Of a DNA stretch of 64,000 nt, positions 17,487-26,029 are shown piece after piece (positions within the stretch are counted from its first letter, which is position 1; the number at the start of each line of letters is the position of its first letter). Under the pieces are notes generated by a model. That model ran no database searches. It saw only the letters and a program-made list of their open reading frames with translations, and had not been told where the DNA came from. Where the stretch lies: NCBI GenBank assembly GCA_964624625.1, contig CAZUXW010000003.1:1-64000 (forward strand). Direction: 5' to 3'. The translations under genes were made by a program, and so were the position numbers. The stretch is from PALSA-1180 sp964624625. GTDB taxonomy: Bacteria > Oederibacteriota > Muellerivitia > Muellerivitales > Muellerivitaceae.

Positions 17487-17505
17487 CTATGGCTTGGCAT
17501 GGGGC
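17473..17505 (-). other. Perfect 15-bp hairpin over the nuoI stop codon
   Basis: GCCCCATGCCAAGCC (17473-17487), loop TAT, GGCTTGGCATGGGGC (17491-17505). The nuoI stop TAG occupies 17489-17487, at the loop and first arm base. GC-rich and very stable, with no T-tract after it. Confidence 0.85.
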
Positions 17506-18032
17506 CCGTGCGTCCAAATCACCGGCCGCGGCGGATTATATTCCGGCACGATATCTTTATTGTCATGGTCCATCAAAAATTCCTTGCCATAAACCAAGCT
17601 GTCCCTGGTGTAGCCCGCGATGGCGATTTCCGGCACATCCATCCGGATGGCGTCCAAGGGGCAGGCGTCCACGCAAAAACCGCAGAAAACACAGCGAAGC
17701 ATGTCGATCTCGAATTTTTCCGGCAGTTTCTCCACGTTCGGGTCGGCTGATTCAGCCGCCTTAATATGGATGCACTCTGCCGGGCAGGCGGTGGCGCACA
17801 ACATGCAGGCCGTACAACGGGGCGACTCATCCTCCCTCTTCATCAGGCGGTGGCGTCCCCGGGTGGTCGGCGGCAGGGCCTTCTTTTGTTCCGGAAAAAA
17901 AATTACCGGCATCCCCTTGGGATTCATTAAATTCCTCAAGACATGACCCATCGTCACGAGGAGCCCCTTGAGGACTTCGCCCAGGTAGAGCTTTTGGGAA
18001 CCTGTCATTTCAGGCCGCTCAACAATTTTCAT
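17487..18032 (-). CDS. nuoI: NADH-quinone oxidoreductase subunit I (2x[4Fe-4S])
   Basis: Ferredoxin-like subunit carrying clusters N6a and N6b, 181 residues. The ligand motifs are CTACMLCATACP and CVFCGFCVDACP, the second followed by the conserved LDAIRM. I place the start at ATG 18032 (MKIVERPEM), preceded by AGGGG; a longer reading from 18101 would overlap the end of nuoH and add basic non-family sequence. It lies between nuoH and nuoJ as usual. Its 3' end is folded into a perfect 15-bp hairpin. Confidence 0.95.
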   Translation of the reverse strand: MKIVERPEMTGSQKLYLGEVLKGLLVTMGHVLRNLMNPKGMPVIFFPEQKKALPPTTRGRHRLMKREDESPRCTACMLCATACPAECIHIKAAESADPNVEKLPEKFEIDMLRCVFCGFCVDACPLDAIRMDVPEIAIAGYTRDSLVYGKEFLMDHDNKDIVPEYNPPRPVIWTHGPHAKP

Positions 18033-18035
18033 AAA

Positions 18036-18080
18036 ACCCCTATTTTTACCTTTTCTGCGTCTCTGCGGCAAATCATTGTT
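18036..18080. repeat. Half-copy of the CGCAGAGACGCAG repeat at the nuoH-nuoI junction
   Basis: Read on the minus strand, CAATGATTTGCCGCAGAGACGCAGAAAAGG begins inside the nuoH stop codon. The same CAATGATTT lead precedes the CACCAAGACACCAAG repeat right after nuoF (21225-21265), so the lead appears to be a shared module. No opposite arm is visible. Confidence 0.5.
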
Positions 18081-19383
18081 TTTGGACCAAAATAAAAACA
18101 CCCGTCACCAGCAAATTCAGCAGCGCCAAAGGCAGCATCAGCTTCCATCCCAGGTTCATGAGCTGGTCGTAACGGAACCGGGGCATGGTCCAACGCACCC
18201 ACACGAAAAGCCAGCAGAAAAAGAGGACTTTGATGAGAAGGCAAATCATTTGCAGCAAGGCCGTTAATACACCAGGGGCCCAAACCGGCAAGGCCACAAA
18301 ATGGGAAAAGACCAGCAGGCCCAGTGACATACCGGCCCCGCCGAAACCCACGGCTGAGAATATGAAAGGTTCCCAGCGTTTCATCCCAGTATGCAGAACT
18401 TTTTGATCCAAGGCGCTTAAATAGAGGACCCTTCCCAGGAAACCGCCGGCCAAGATCCCCCCCCCGCACAACAACAGGAGGGTCAATTGGGGTTTTTGAA
18501 GAAGAACTTGAGTCGGGGCAAAGGGAACCTGGTAGCCGCCCAAAAATAAGGTTGAAATCAAAAAGGCCGCCACCACCATGTTGGAGTACTCGGCCATGAA
18601 GAATAAGGCGAACTTCACGCTGGAATATTCGATATGGTAACCAGCCACTAATTCGGATTCACCCTCGGCCAAGTCAAAGGGATTGCGGTTGGTCTCGGCG
18701 AAAGAGGCCACCAGGAAAAGAAAGAAGCCCACCGGTTGGAGAAAGATCCCCCAATGGGGGAAGGGAAGGGTGTGGCCCGCCAGGGTCAAAAGCCCTCCTT
18801 GGGTCTCCACAATCGCGTCCACTTTCACGCCTTGGAACACCATCAAAAGCCCCACCACGGACAGGCCCATGGATAATTCATAGGAAATCATCTGGGCGGA
18901 GGAACGAAGCCCTCCCAAGAGGGAAAATTTGTTGTTCGAGGCCCAGCCCGCCAGGATGACCCCAAAGACCCCCATGCTGGTAATCGAAAGAATATAGAGG
19001 ACCCCCACGCTAAAGTTCGCGGCCTGGAACCGGAGGCTGTGGCCGGCGACTTCCATGGGCGCGGCCAGGGGGATGATCAACAGCGGCAGCAGCGAAACCG
19101 TCATGGACCAAAAGGGCGCCAGCCAATAATAAAAACCATTGGCGTGGGAGGGCGTGATGTTTTCCTTCATCAGGAGTTTGATGACATCCGCGAAGTTATG
19201 GACCATTCCAAATAAGCGGACGCCAAAAATTTCCGCCCGGTTGGGCCCGATTCGGTCCTGAATGATGGCGCTTCCCTTCCGCTCCAGCCAGATGAAAAAT
19301 GGGATGAATTGGAGCGGTGTCAACCACATGACCACCGTCATGACCGCGATATTAATTAGGGTAAAAAGGTGGTTATCCAACAT
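18073..19383 (-). CDS. nuoH: NADH-quinone oxidoreductase subunit H
   Basis: Membrane subunit that forms much of the quinone chamber, 436 residues. This is longer than the ~325 residues of E. coli, mainly from extra C-terminal helices. Typical segments are FFIWLERKGSAIIQDRIGPNRAE, split by the key Glu-Arg, HNFADVIKLLMKENITP and SFAETNRNPFDLAEGESELVAGYHIEYS. ATG 19383 follows GGAGG closely. It sits between nuoG and nuoI in canonical order. The gap to nuoG has a long inverted repeat. Confidence 0.96.
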   Translation of the reverse strand: MLDNHLFTLINIAVMTVVMWLTPLQFIPFFIWLERKGSAIIQDRIGPNRAEIFGVRLFGMVHNFADVIKLLMKENITPSHANGFYYWLAPFWSMTVSLLPLLIIPLAAPMEVAGHSLRFQAANFSVGVLYILSITSMGVFGVILAGWASNNKFSLLGGLRSSAQMISYELSMGLSVVGLLMVFQGVKVDAIVETQGGLLTLAGHTLPFPHWGIFLQPVGFFLFLVASFAETNRNPFDLAEGESELVAGYHIEYSSVKFALFFMAEYSNMVVAAFLISTLFLGGYQVPFAPTQVLLQKPQLTLLLLCGGGILAGGFLGRVLYLSALDQKVLHTGMKRWEPFIFSAVGFGGAGMSLGLLVFSHFVALPVWAPGVLTALLQMICLLIKVLFFCWLFVWVRWTMPRFRYDQLMNLGWKLMLPLALLNLLVTGVFILVQKQ

Positions 19384-19401
19384 GAACCTCCAACATTTTC
19401 A

Positions 19402-19503
19402 CCCCAGGTCCCTTGGGGACCATCAAGACAGGATTAAAGACGGTTGATATTAAACCAAGGACTTTCTTAACGGTGCCCTCCGGGGTCCCAAAGGGACCTG
19501 TGG
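19402..19503. repeat. Inverted repeat in the nuoG-nuoH gap, CAGGTCCCTTGGGGACC dialect
   Basis: The arms 19402-19421 and 19484-19503 are 20 bp each and agree at 18 positions as reverse complements, around a 62-bp spacer. Each arm is itself nearly palindromic (GGTCCC..GGGACC), so small hairpins are possible too. Confidence 0.8.
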
Positions 19504-19518
19504 TAACTGGTTTGCGTT

Positions 19519-21144
19519 TCATTCTTTCGCTTTCCCCAATACGTTCGGTTGGGATTTGATGCCCTGGAAAGGCTCAGCCGCGGCCGGCGGAAGATCCAAT
19601 ACCTTCCCCGCGGAAGGTATCGAACTAAAAGTTAACCCGTTCAAAAGCGGGACTTCCTTGGCCATGGCGTTGAACACGGCGGGAGTGTCCTCAAACTCAA
19701 ACCCCTCTACCTTCAAGGCTTTCGCCAAACGGCAAATCCACATGGAAGCTTCCACCACATCCGGATTCTCAGGCTCAATGGCCTGCTTGAATTTTTGCAG
19801 GCGGCTGGTGCCGTTGACGAAAGTTCCGTTCTTTTCCGTGAAGGGACGGACGGGAAAAAGCATGGATCCCAGCTCCGCGACTTTCGTTTGATGGACCGAC
19901 AGCACGATCAAGGCGTTCACTTTTCCATAAACCTTCTTGGCCCTTTCCTCGTCCTGGCCGAAAGGATTGTTGTGCATCATGATGACGACCTTAATGGCGC
20001 CCTTTTCAATTTTGGCGAGCAGTTCTTTTCCCTCGGGATCAATCCCCAACAGTTTCAACCCTTGCGCGTTAGGGGTCTTGTCCGGCAGTTTAAGGATAGG
20101 GTCCCCGGCCCCCGGTTTGCCCCAGAAAGGAGCGGCCAGGTTTTTGACGTTGAATCTTTTCTCGAAAAGTTTCTTCAAAAGATAGTTGTCCTCCAGGGCC
20201 GCGGCAGGGGACGCGATTCCGGCCACTTCCTCCCGGGACAGGGCCTCGAGTATGTTCGCCAAGGAATCGATCCCCTTGGCCAGCGTGCTGATTCCGTGGC
20301 CTAGGCGAACTTCCGTGACCCGGTTGGTTTGGTAATAGTCGTAGGAAAACCTTCCCTCATCGCAGATCCAGGTCTTATTGAGCTCCGAGTTGTCCCTCGG
20401 CATGAAGCGGAAAACCTTTCCCTTATTATGCTCCACCGTGATGTTGCATCCCCTCGCGCATCCAGGGCAAATGGAATCGGTTTTTTTGAGGAACCAGACC
20501 CTTTGCTTAAATCGGAATTCCTTGAGGGTCAAGGCGCCCACCGGACAAATGTCGGTCACATTGCCCGAGTAGGCGTTATCCAAGCGGCGGTCCGGGAAGG
20601 TGGTAATGGTGGAGGCATGGCCTCGATTCACAATGCCCAGCTCGGACGTTTTCGGGACCTCATCCACGAAACGGATGCAGCGGGTGCAAAGCACGCAGCG
20701 TTCCTGGTCCAGGATAATATGCTCCCCGATATCCTCCGCCTTGCCGCCCTTGAAATCCCGGGGCACGCCGCGCCGGAAATCATAGAGGCCGTATTCCATA
20801 TATTGGTTCTGGAGCTTGCACTCCCCCGCCTTGTCACAGACCGGGCAATCCAGCGGATGGTCTAATAAAAGGAATTCCAGGGCCGACTTTTGGGCGGCCT
20901 TGGCCTTAGGGGTTAGGGTATGGACCACCATTCCCTCGGAAACCTTGGTATTGCAGCCAACGGTCAACATCGGACCCTTGGGCCCTTCGATCTCCACCAT
21001 GCAGGTCCGGCAATTGCCGGCCACCGGCAGGTAGCGCTGGTAGCAAAAGTGCTCGAGGGGAATATGGTTGGACAAAGCCGCTTCCAGAACGTTGGTTCCG
21101 TCGGGCACTTCCATTTGTTTTCCATCGATGGTGATTTTCGCCAT
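19519..21144 (-). CDS. nuoG: NADH-quinone oxidoreductase subunit G, short form with N7-type ligands
   Basis: Iron-sulfur-rich peripheral subunit of complex I, 541 residues, clearly shorter than the ~780-900 residues of Thermus or E. coli NuoG. The [2Fe-2S] N1b ligands are C34, C45, C48 and C64. N5 ligands are H96, C100, C103 and C109. N4 ligands are C150, C153, C156 and C200. A further set C226, C229, C233 and C261 matches the optional N7 cluster. After that a reduced molybdopterin-oxidoreductase-like domain follows. The start is ATG 21144 (MAKITIDGKQ); a longer reading adds non-family residues from the intergenic repeat. Confidence 0.94.
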   Translation of the reverse strand: MAKITIDGKQMEVPDGTNVLEAALSNHIPLEHFCYQRYLPVAGNCRTCMVEIEGPKGPMLTVGCNTKVSEGMVVHTLTPKAKAAQKSALEFLLLDHPLDCPVCDKAGECKLQNQYMEYGLYDFRRGVPRDFKGGKAEDIGEHIILDQERCVLCTRCIRFVDEVPKTSELGIVNRGHASTITTFPDRRLDNAYSGNVTDICPVGALTLKEFRFKQRVWFLKKTDSICPGCARGCNITVEHNKGKVFRFMPRDNSELNKTWICDEGRFSYDYYQTNRVTEVRLGHGISTLAKGIDSLANILEALSREEVAGIASPAAALEDNYLLKKLFEKRFNVKNLAAPFWGKPGAGDPILKLPDKTPNAQGLKLLGIDPEGKELLAKIEKGAIKVVIMMHNNPFGQDEERAKKVYGKVNALIVLSVHQTKVAELGSMLFPVRPFTEKNGTFVNGTSRLQKFKQAIEPENPDVVEASMWICRLAKALKVEGFEFEDTPAVFNAMAKEVPLLNGLTFSSIPSAGKVLDLPPAAAEPFQGIKSQPNVLGKAKE

Positions 21145-21161
21145 AAATCCTAAAACCTCAT

Positions 21162-21256
21162 TTTCACCACCAAGGCACCAAGGGGCCAAGAAAGGCTTTT
21201 AATTCCGCCCTTTCCGGTAAATGATTTTCTTGGTGTCTTGGTGTCTTGGTGGTAAA
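21162..21256. repeat. Inverted repeat in the nuoF-nuoG gap, CACCAAGACACCAAG dialect
   Basis: The arms 21162-21193 and 21225-21256 are about 32 bp each and are reverse complements apart from one indel and a few mismatches. The unit CACCAAG repeats within each arm. The element almost fills the gap. Confidence 0.8.
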
Positions 21257-21262
21257 TCATTG

Positions 21263-22543
21263 TTAAGACACCTTTTCCGGAACCGAAACCGCCGTCGGCT
21301 TGCAGTACTTTTCAAAATCCTCCCGGAACTTTTTGATGAAGCTCCGCACCGGGAAGGCCAGGGCGGAGGAGAAGACGCAGATAGTCTTGCCTTCCATGTT
21401 GTCCGCGATTTCCAGCATCAGGTCCAATTCCTTGGCCGCGGCTTCCCCCGCGAGGATTTTCTTGAGGATCCTGTCCTCCCAAGCGCTCCCTTCCCGGCAG
21501 GGCGTGCATTGGCCGCAGGACTCGTCCCGGTAGAAATGGGTCAGGTTCTTGAGGATCTTGGCCATGTCCGTATGCTCGTTCATGATGATGGCGCAGCCCG
21601 TGCCAAACATGGTCTTGTGGTCCCTCATGCTCTCGTAGGAGAGGGTCAAGTCCTCGCACTCCTTCGCGGTCAATACCGGACAGGAGGATCCGCCGGGAAT
21701 GACGGCCTTGAGCTTGCCGCCCTTAACGCCCTTGCCGTACTTCTCGATAAATTCCATCATGGGAAGGCCGAAGGGCATTTCCCAAAAGCCGGTTTGGTGG
21801 ACGTGGCCCGAAAGCCCGAACACATGGGTACCGGGAGATTCCTTCGTGCCGATAGCGGCGTAGGCCGCGGCGCCATTTTCAATAATCCAGGGAACCGAGG
21901 ACAGCGTCTTCACGTTGTTCACAATGGTGGGGCAGCCAAAGGCCCCCACGATGGCCGGAAAGGGCGGCTTGATGCGGGGCTGCCCCTTTTTGCCCTCGAG
22001 TGATTCCAGGAGCCCCGTCTCTTCCCCGCAGATGTAGGCTCCCGCTCCCCGGTGGACATAAACTTCCAAATCAAAACCTGAACCCTGGATATTTTTTCCG
22101 AGATAGCCGGCTTTTTTAGCGTCCTCAATGGCGGCGTTCAAACGGTTGATCTGCTCCAAGAATTCGCCCCGGACGTATATATAGGAAGTGTGGCATCCAA
22201 TGGCGTAACTGGCGCAGATGATTCCTTCGAGCAGCAAATGAGGGTCGTAGAGCATCATGAAGCGGTCGGTGAAGGTTCCCGGTTCACCCTCGTCGGCGTT
22301 CACCACCAGGTAAACAGGTTTTCCCGTGTTTTGTGGGACAAATGACCATTTCATGCCAGCCGGAAAACCCGCCCCGCCACGGCCCTTCAAACCCGAGGAC
22401 TTCACTTCCTCGATTACCTCGGCGGGTTTTTTGGCGAAAAGATTTTTTAAGGACGCGTATCCACCCGTCTCCAGGTAGACCTTGAGTTGGTGGCCGTCCT
22501 TGGTTTCAAACCGCCTGGTGAGTTGAGGTTGAAATTCGGCCAT
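21263..22543 (-). CDS. nuoF: NADH-quinone oxidoreductase subunit F (NADH/FMN site)
   Basis: Electron-entry subunit, 426 residues, normal length. It has the glycine-rich NADH site GLKGRGGAGFPAGMKWSF, the FMN-region NADEGEPGTFTDR, EETGLLESLEGKKGQPR, and the N3 [4Fe-4S] ligands ESCGQCTPCREGS with a fourth Cys near residue 400 (KTICVFSSALAFP). ATG 22543 directly follows the nuoE stop, with the ribosome site inside nuoE, so E and F are translationally coupled. Confidence 0.97.
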   Translation of the reverse strand: MAEFQPQLTRRFETKDGHQLKVYLETGGYASLKNLFAKKPAEVIEEVKSSGLKGRGGAGFPAGMKWSFVPQNTGKPVYLVVNADEGEPGTFTDRFMMLYDPHLLLEGIICASYAIGCHTSYIYVRGEFLEQINRLNAAIEDAKKAGYLGKNIQGSGFDLEVYVHRGAGAYICGEETGLLESLEGKKGQPRIKPPFPAIVGAFGCPTIVNNVKTLSSVPWIIENGAAAYAAIGTKESPGTHVFGLSGHVHQTGFWEMPFGLPMMEFIEKYGKGVKGGKLKAVIPGGSSCPVLTAKECEDLTLSYESMRDHKTMFGTGCAIIMNEHTDMAKILKNLTHFYRDESCGQCTPCREGSAWEDRILKKILAGEAAAKELDLMLEIADNMEGKTICVFSSALAFPVRSFIKKFREDFEKYCKPTAVSVPEKVS

Positions 22544-23023
22544 TTATTTCTTCCTCAATTCTTCGATCAACTTCTCGGTGCTTTGGGGGGTCAGGTTCTC
22601 GTGATAGTCGTCGTTCACCTGCATGCAGGGCCCCGTGTGGCAGGAGGCCAGGCATTCGACCGGTTGATAACTGAATTTCCCGTCGGGCGTTGTCTCGCCT
22701 GGTTTTAAATCGAGCTTCTTCTCGATCACCTTTTTGATTTCTTCCGAGCCGTTTAAGAGGCAGGAAATGGTTTGGCACACCTGAAGATGGTACTGTCCGG
22801 GCTTTTTCTTTTGATACATGGTGTAGAACTCGGCAACTTCCATCACCTGCATGGGGGAACAGCCCACCAGTTCGGACACAGCCACCATGGCGTCGGTGGA
22901 GATCCAGCCGAATTCCCTTTGGGCCAGCCAAAGGGCCGGAAGGAGCGCGGCCCGGCGCAAGGGATAGCGCTTGGCAATAGCCTCGAACTCTTCCAAGGTT
23001 TCTTTTTTGAACTGTACGGCCAT
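22544..23023 (-). CDS. nuoE: NADH-quinone oxidoreductase subunit E ([2Fe-2S] N1a)
   Basis: Thioredoxin-fold subunit, 159 residues, usual length. The four N1a ligands are in CQTISC and ECLASC, about 40 residues apart. N-terminal family features are LPALWLAQREFGWIS and VGCSPMQVMEVAEFYTMY. ATG 23023 has AAGGGA seven bases upstream. Its TAA stop abuts the nuoF ATG. The 93-bp gap to nuoD holds an AG-rich inverted repeat. Confidence 0.96.
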   Translation of the reverse strand: MAVQFKKETLEEFEAIAKRYPLRRAALLPALWLAQREFGWISTDAMVAVSELVGCSPMQVMEVAEFYTMYQKKKPGQYHLQVCQTISCLLNGSEEIKKVIEKKLDLKPGETTPDGKFSYQPVECLASCHTGPCMQVNDDYHENLTPQSTEKLIEELRKK

Positions 23024-23041
23024 TTCGAATTCCCTTTTCCC

Positions 23042-23112
23042 AAGTTAGAAGTTAGGAGCGAGAGGTTGGGAGTTTTGAACTTCTCACCGCCAACTCCTCA
23101 CTCCTAATTGAT
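23042..23112. repeat. Inverted repeat in the nuoD-nuoE gap, TTAGAAGTTAGGAG dialect
   Basis: GTTAGAAGTTAGGAG and GGTTGGGAGTT on the left face GAACTTCTCACC and CCAACTCCTCACTCCTAATT on the right. The match is imperfect, with a short spacer near 23078. It fills the gap between the two genes. Confidence 0.7.
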
Positions 23113-23116
23113 TTTT

Positions 23117-24361
23117 TCAACGGTCCAGTTCGCCCGCAATGATGTTGATCGACCCCAAATTCGCAACCGCGTCGGCGATCATCGTCCCCTCGATCATGGT
23201 GTGGTAAGCCGCGAAATTCATGAAACAGGGGGGCCGGCACTTGATACGGTAGGGATTCTTCGATCCGTCCGAGACAATCGTAAAACCCAATTCCCCATTC
23301 GCGGCCTCGGTGGCGTCATAGACCCGCCCGGGCTCGGGACAAATGCCGTGCATGATGATCTTGAAGTGATTCATCAACCCTTCGATGTTTCCGTAGGTCT
23401 GCTGTTTGGGAGGAAGCGCCACCCTCTTGTCGTCCGTCATGACCGGACCGTTGGGTAATTTCCCCAGGGCCTGCTCGATGATGTGGATGGATTCCTCGAT
23501 CTCAAGAAAACGTATGAAAATGCGGTCGAAAATATCGCCCCGGCTTCCCACAGGAACGTCGAATTTAAAGTCCTCATAATGGTAATAGGGCTCGGCTTTG
23601 CGCAGGTCGTACTCAACCCCGCTGGCCCGAAGCGTCGGCCCCGTCCAGCCGTAGGAAATCGCCTTCTCTTTCGAGATAACGCAAATATCCTTGGTGCGGT
23701 CGAGGAAAATCCGGTTTTTGGTAACCAGTTTCTGAACATCCAAAACACCTTTTCGTATTTCTTTCAATACCGCCGTGACTTCCGCGCCGAAAGCCGGATA
23801 AACATCGCGCGAAAGGCCCCCGATGCGGGTATAGCTGGACGTCAAGCGCGCTCCGCAAAGCTTTTCGAGAATGTTGTAAACCTTTTCCCGCACGTTGAAG
23901 GAATACCAGAAATTGGTAAGGGCGCCGATATCCACGAGGTTCGCGCCGGCGCAAACCAAGTGGTCAATGATGCGGTTGAGCTCGCTGGTGATGACCCGGA
24001 TGTAAATCGCCCTTTCCGGAACCTGAATATTCATCATGCGCTCCACGGCCTTGCAGAAGCCCACGTTGTTCATGATGGCGGATACGTAATTAAGCCGGTC
24101 CGTGTAGGGAATGCATTGCTGGAAGGTATGGACCTCGCAGTCCTTCTCAAAACCACGGTGCAGGTAGCCGATCTCGGTGACCGCCGCCACGATGGTTTCG
24201 CCGTCCAGGGCGCAAAGCGCCCGCAAGGTGCCGTGGGTCGCCGGGTGGCTGGGTCCCAGGTTCACCATGACCAGGTCCTTTTTCTCAAGGGATTGAACCG
24301 AGTTCAATCCCCGGGAAGAGGACTCGACAGGTAGTAAAGTTTTCGTGTCGATCGCATTCAT
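23117..24361 (-). CDS. nuoD: NADH-quinone oxidoreductase subunit D
   Basis: 49-kDa-type subunit at the quinone site, 414 residues, not fused to NuoC. Landmarks are NLGPSHPATHGTLRAL with the His loop near the quinone head, GYLHRGFEK, the segment YTDRLNYVSAIMNNVGF, and the C-terminal YRIKCRPPCFMNFA..IADAVANLGSINIIAGELDR, here split to its key parts. ATG 24361 has AGAGGA six to seven bases upstream. The product would pair with NuoB and NuoC in the connecting module. Confidence 0.96.
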   Translation of the reverse strand: MNAIDTKTLLPVESSSRGLNSVQSLEKKDLVMVNLGPSHPATHGTLRALCALDGETIVAAVTEIGYLHRGFEKDCEVHTFQQCIPYTDRLNYVSAIMNNVGFCKAVERMMNIQVPERAIYIRVITSELNRIIDHLVCAGANLVDIGALTNFWYSFNVREKVYNILEKLCGARLTSSYTRIGGLSRDVYPAFGAEVTAVLKEIRKGVLDVQKLVTKNRIFLDRTKDICVISKEKAISYGWTGPTLRASGVEYDLRKAEPYYHYEDFKFDVPVGSRGDIFDRIFIRFLEIEESIHIIEQALGKLPNGPVMTDDKRVALPPKQQTYGNIEGLMNHFKIIMHGICPEPGRVYDATEAANGELGFTIVSDGSKNPYRIKCRPPCFMNFAAYHTMIEGTMIADAVANLGSINIIAGELDR

Positions 24362-24413
24362 CGTTTTTCCTCTTTAATAACGCCGACTTTCAATGACAAA
24401 TGGTTAACCCGCG

Positions 24414-24953
24414 TCAAACGTAGCCCTTTTCCTTTAAGCGGACTTCCATCTCGTCCATCAGCGACTCATTCATGGAAAGCGCCTGGCGGCGGGTGATGGG
24501 ATAGTCTTTCCGCAGGGGATGTCCCACGAACTCATGGTGGTTTAAAAGCCGCTTCAAGTTGGGATGGCCGGAGAAACGGATACCCATCTGGTCGAAGGCC
24601 TCCCTTTCCAGCCAATCAGCGTTGGCGTAAAGGGTGGTGAGGCTCGGCACCACCGGCCCGTCCTCGGGGGCGGTCAGGGAGAGTTGAATTCGGTGGCCAT
24701 GGCCCAGGGATTTCAAATGATAAATCACGCCGAACCTCTCACCGGTCCATCCGGAAAAGGCCGAATAGTCCACAGAGACGATATCCACGAGCATGTCGAA
24801 CTGAAATTCCGGGTCATCCCGCAGTATTTTCACCATGCCGGCGAGCTGGGCGCGGTCCACCTGGACCTCCAGGGCGCCAAAACGATCCGCCGAACCAAGA
24901 ATGGCTTGGGGGGTTTTTTCTTTCAATTTTTCCAATAGCGCCGAGAATTCCAT
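24414..24953 (-). CDS. nuoC: NADH-quinone oxidoreductase subunit C
   Basis: 30-kDa-type subunit, 179 residues, separate from NuoD. The diagnostic segment WLEREAFDQMGIRFSGHPNL is followed by LLNHHEFVGHPLRKDYPI, the NuoC signature. ATG 24953 has GGGAGG five to seven bases upstream, so the adjacent TTG at 24956 is not needed. The 123-bp gap to nuoB contains only a fragment of a CACGGAG-type repeat. Confidence 0.95.
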   Translation of the reverse strand: MEFSALLEKLKEKTPQAILGSADRFGALEVQVDRAQLAGMVKILRDDPEFQFDMLVDIVSVDYSAFSGWTGERFGVIYHLKSLGHGHRIQLSLTAPEDGPVVPSLTTLYANADWLEREAFDQMGIRFSGHPNLKRLLNHHEFVGHPLRKDYPITRRQALSMNESLMDEMEVRLKEKGYV

Positions 24954-25076
24954 CAAAACCTCCCACCTTTCACCCCATGCCGCCTAAGGCAGATCGCAAA
25001 GTTGCGGTTCGAAAAAATATTTTCCATTTCCACCCAAAGGCCTTTGTCCAGCTGTGACTCCGTGGTGAAAAGGTTG

Positions 25077-25580
25077 TTAATAATCAAACTTCGGTTCCTT
25101 TGCCATGAACTGCGCCGCCGGCGTCGTTCCCGGATTCTCGATCTTGTGCTGGAGCTTCATCACCGCCGTCAAAATAGCTTCCGGCCTGGGGGGGCATCCG
25201 GAAATGTACACGTCCACCGGGATGATCTGGTCGATGCCCTGCACCGTGCAATAGTTGTTATAAAACCCGCCCGAGGAGGCGCAGACGCCCATCGAGATCA
25301 CCCACTTGGGCTCGCACATCTGCTCGTAAATTTGTTTCAGGATGGGGGCCTGCTTGAAGGTGACGGTCCCCGCGACCAACAAAAGGTCCGATTGCCGGGG
25401 GGAGAAACGCACCAACTCGGCTCCGAACCGGGAAATATCAAACACCGAGGAAACCACCCCCATGAACTCGATCGCGCAGCAGGCGGTTCCGAAGGGCATG
25501 GGCCAGAGGGAGTTCTTTTGCCCCCAGGCGATGACAGCGTCCTTGCGGGTGGTGATGGCCGGAAAAGTTTCTACTCCCAT
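25077..25580 (-). CDS. nuoB: NADH-quinone oxidoreductase subunit B ([4Fe-4S] N2)
   Basis: Subunit bearing cluster N2, 167 residues. The tandem cysteines are in FGTACCAIEFM, with the further ligands in VCASSGGFYNN and ISGCPPRPEA. The start is ATG 25580 (MGVETFPAITT), with AAGGGGGG upstream. The reading frame extends further upstream but that part overlaps nuoA and is not family sequence. It overlaps the end of nuoA by 10 bp, so the two are coupled. Confidence 0.96.
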   Translation of the reverse strand: MGVETFPAITTRKDAVIAWGQKNSLWPMPFGTACCAIEFMGVVSSVFDISRFGAELVRFSPRQSDLLLVAGTVTFKQAPILKQIYEQMCEPKWVISMGVCASSGGFYNNYCTVQGIDQIIPVDVYISGCPPRPEAILTAVMKLQHKIENPGTTPAAQFMAKEPKFDY

Positions 25581-25948
25581 TCCAAGGCCCCCCTTTTCCA
25601 GAGGTAAAACCAACCAAAGGCCAGGACGCCAAGGAACCCCAACATTGAAAGGAACCCGCCCCAAGCCATTTTTTGGAACAGCACCGCCCAGGGAAAGAGA
25701 AATACGATCTCGACGTCGAATACCAGGAAGCACATGGCCACCAGGTAAAATTTCACGTTGAAACGGTGGCGGGCGTCCCCCGTAAGGGCGCTGGATTGGA
25801 TTCCGCATTCGTAAGGGGAAAGCTTCGTTTCGTTGTCCTTGCGGGGTCCTAGGGCCTTGGATAACAACAGCATGGCCGCCGGAACCGCCATGGCGAGGAA
25901 AAGGGAAAGAACGATGGGAAGTAGGTTTTCAATCAGCTCGAAATTCAC
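25571..25948 (-). CDS. nuoA: NADH-quinone oxidoreductase subunit A
   Basis: Three-helix subunit at the start of the operon, 125 residues. The conserved loop KLSPYECGIQS contains the cysteine near the quinone channel, and FDVEIVFLFPWAV is the second-helix signature. Start GTG 25948 has GGAGG six bases upstream; an apparent extension to 26011 lacks family sequence. The promoter TTGACC/TATAAT lies at 26030-26059, giving a 5' leader of roughly 75 bases. Confidence 0.95.
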   Translation of the reverse strand: MNFELIENLLPIVLSLFLAMAVPAAMLLLSKALGPRKDNETKLSPYECGIQSSALTGDARHRFNVKFYLVAMCFLVFDVEIVFLFPWAVLFQKMAWGGFLSMLGFLGVLAFGWFYLWKRGALEWE

Positions 25949-26029
25949 GCTTAGCCTCCGGTCAACGCTTAAGCTTTCACCCGGAAGTAAGGCTGGTTTG
26001 GCGGGGGGCAATGGGTGAAATTAGAGCGA

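Noticed and set aside
18033..18101. Longer N-terminus for NuoI
   Set aside because: It would run over the nuoH stop and the CGCAGAGACGCAG repeat, and is not family sequence; ATG 18032 has a ribosome site.
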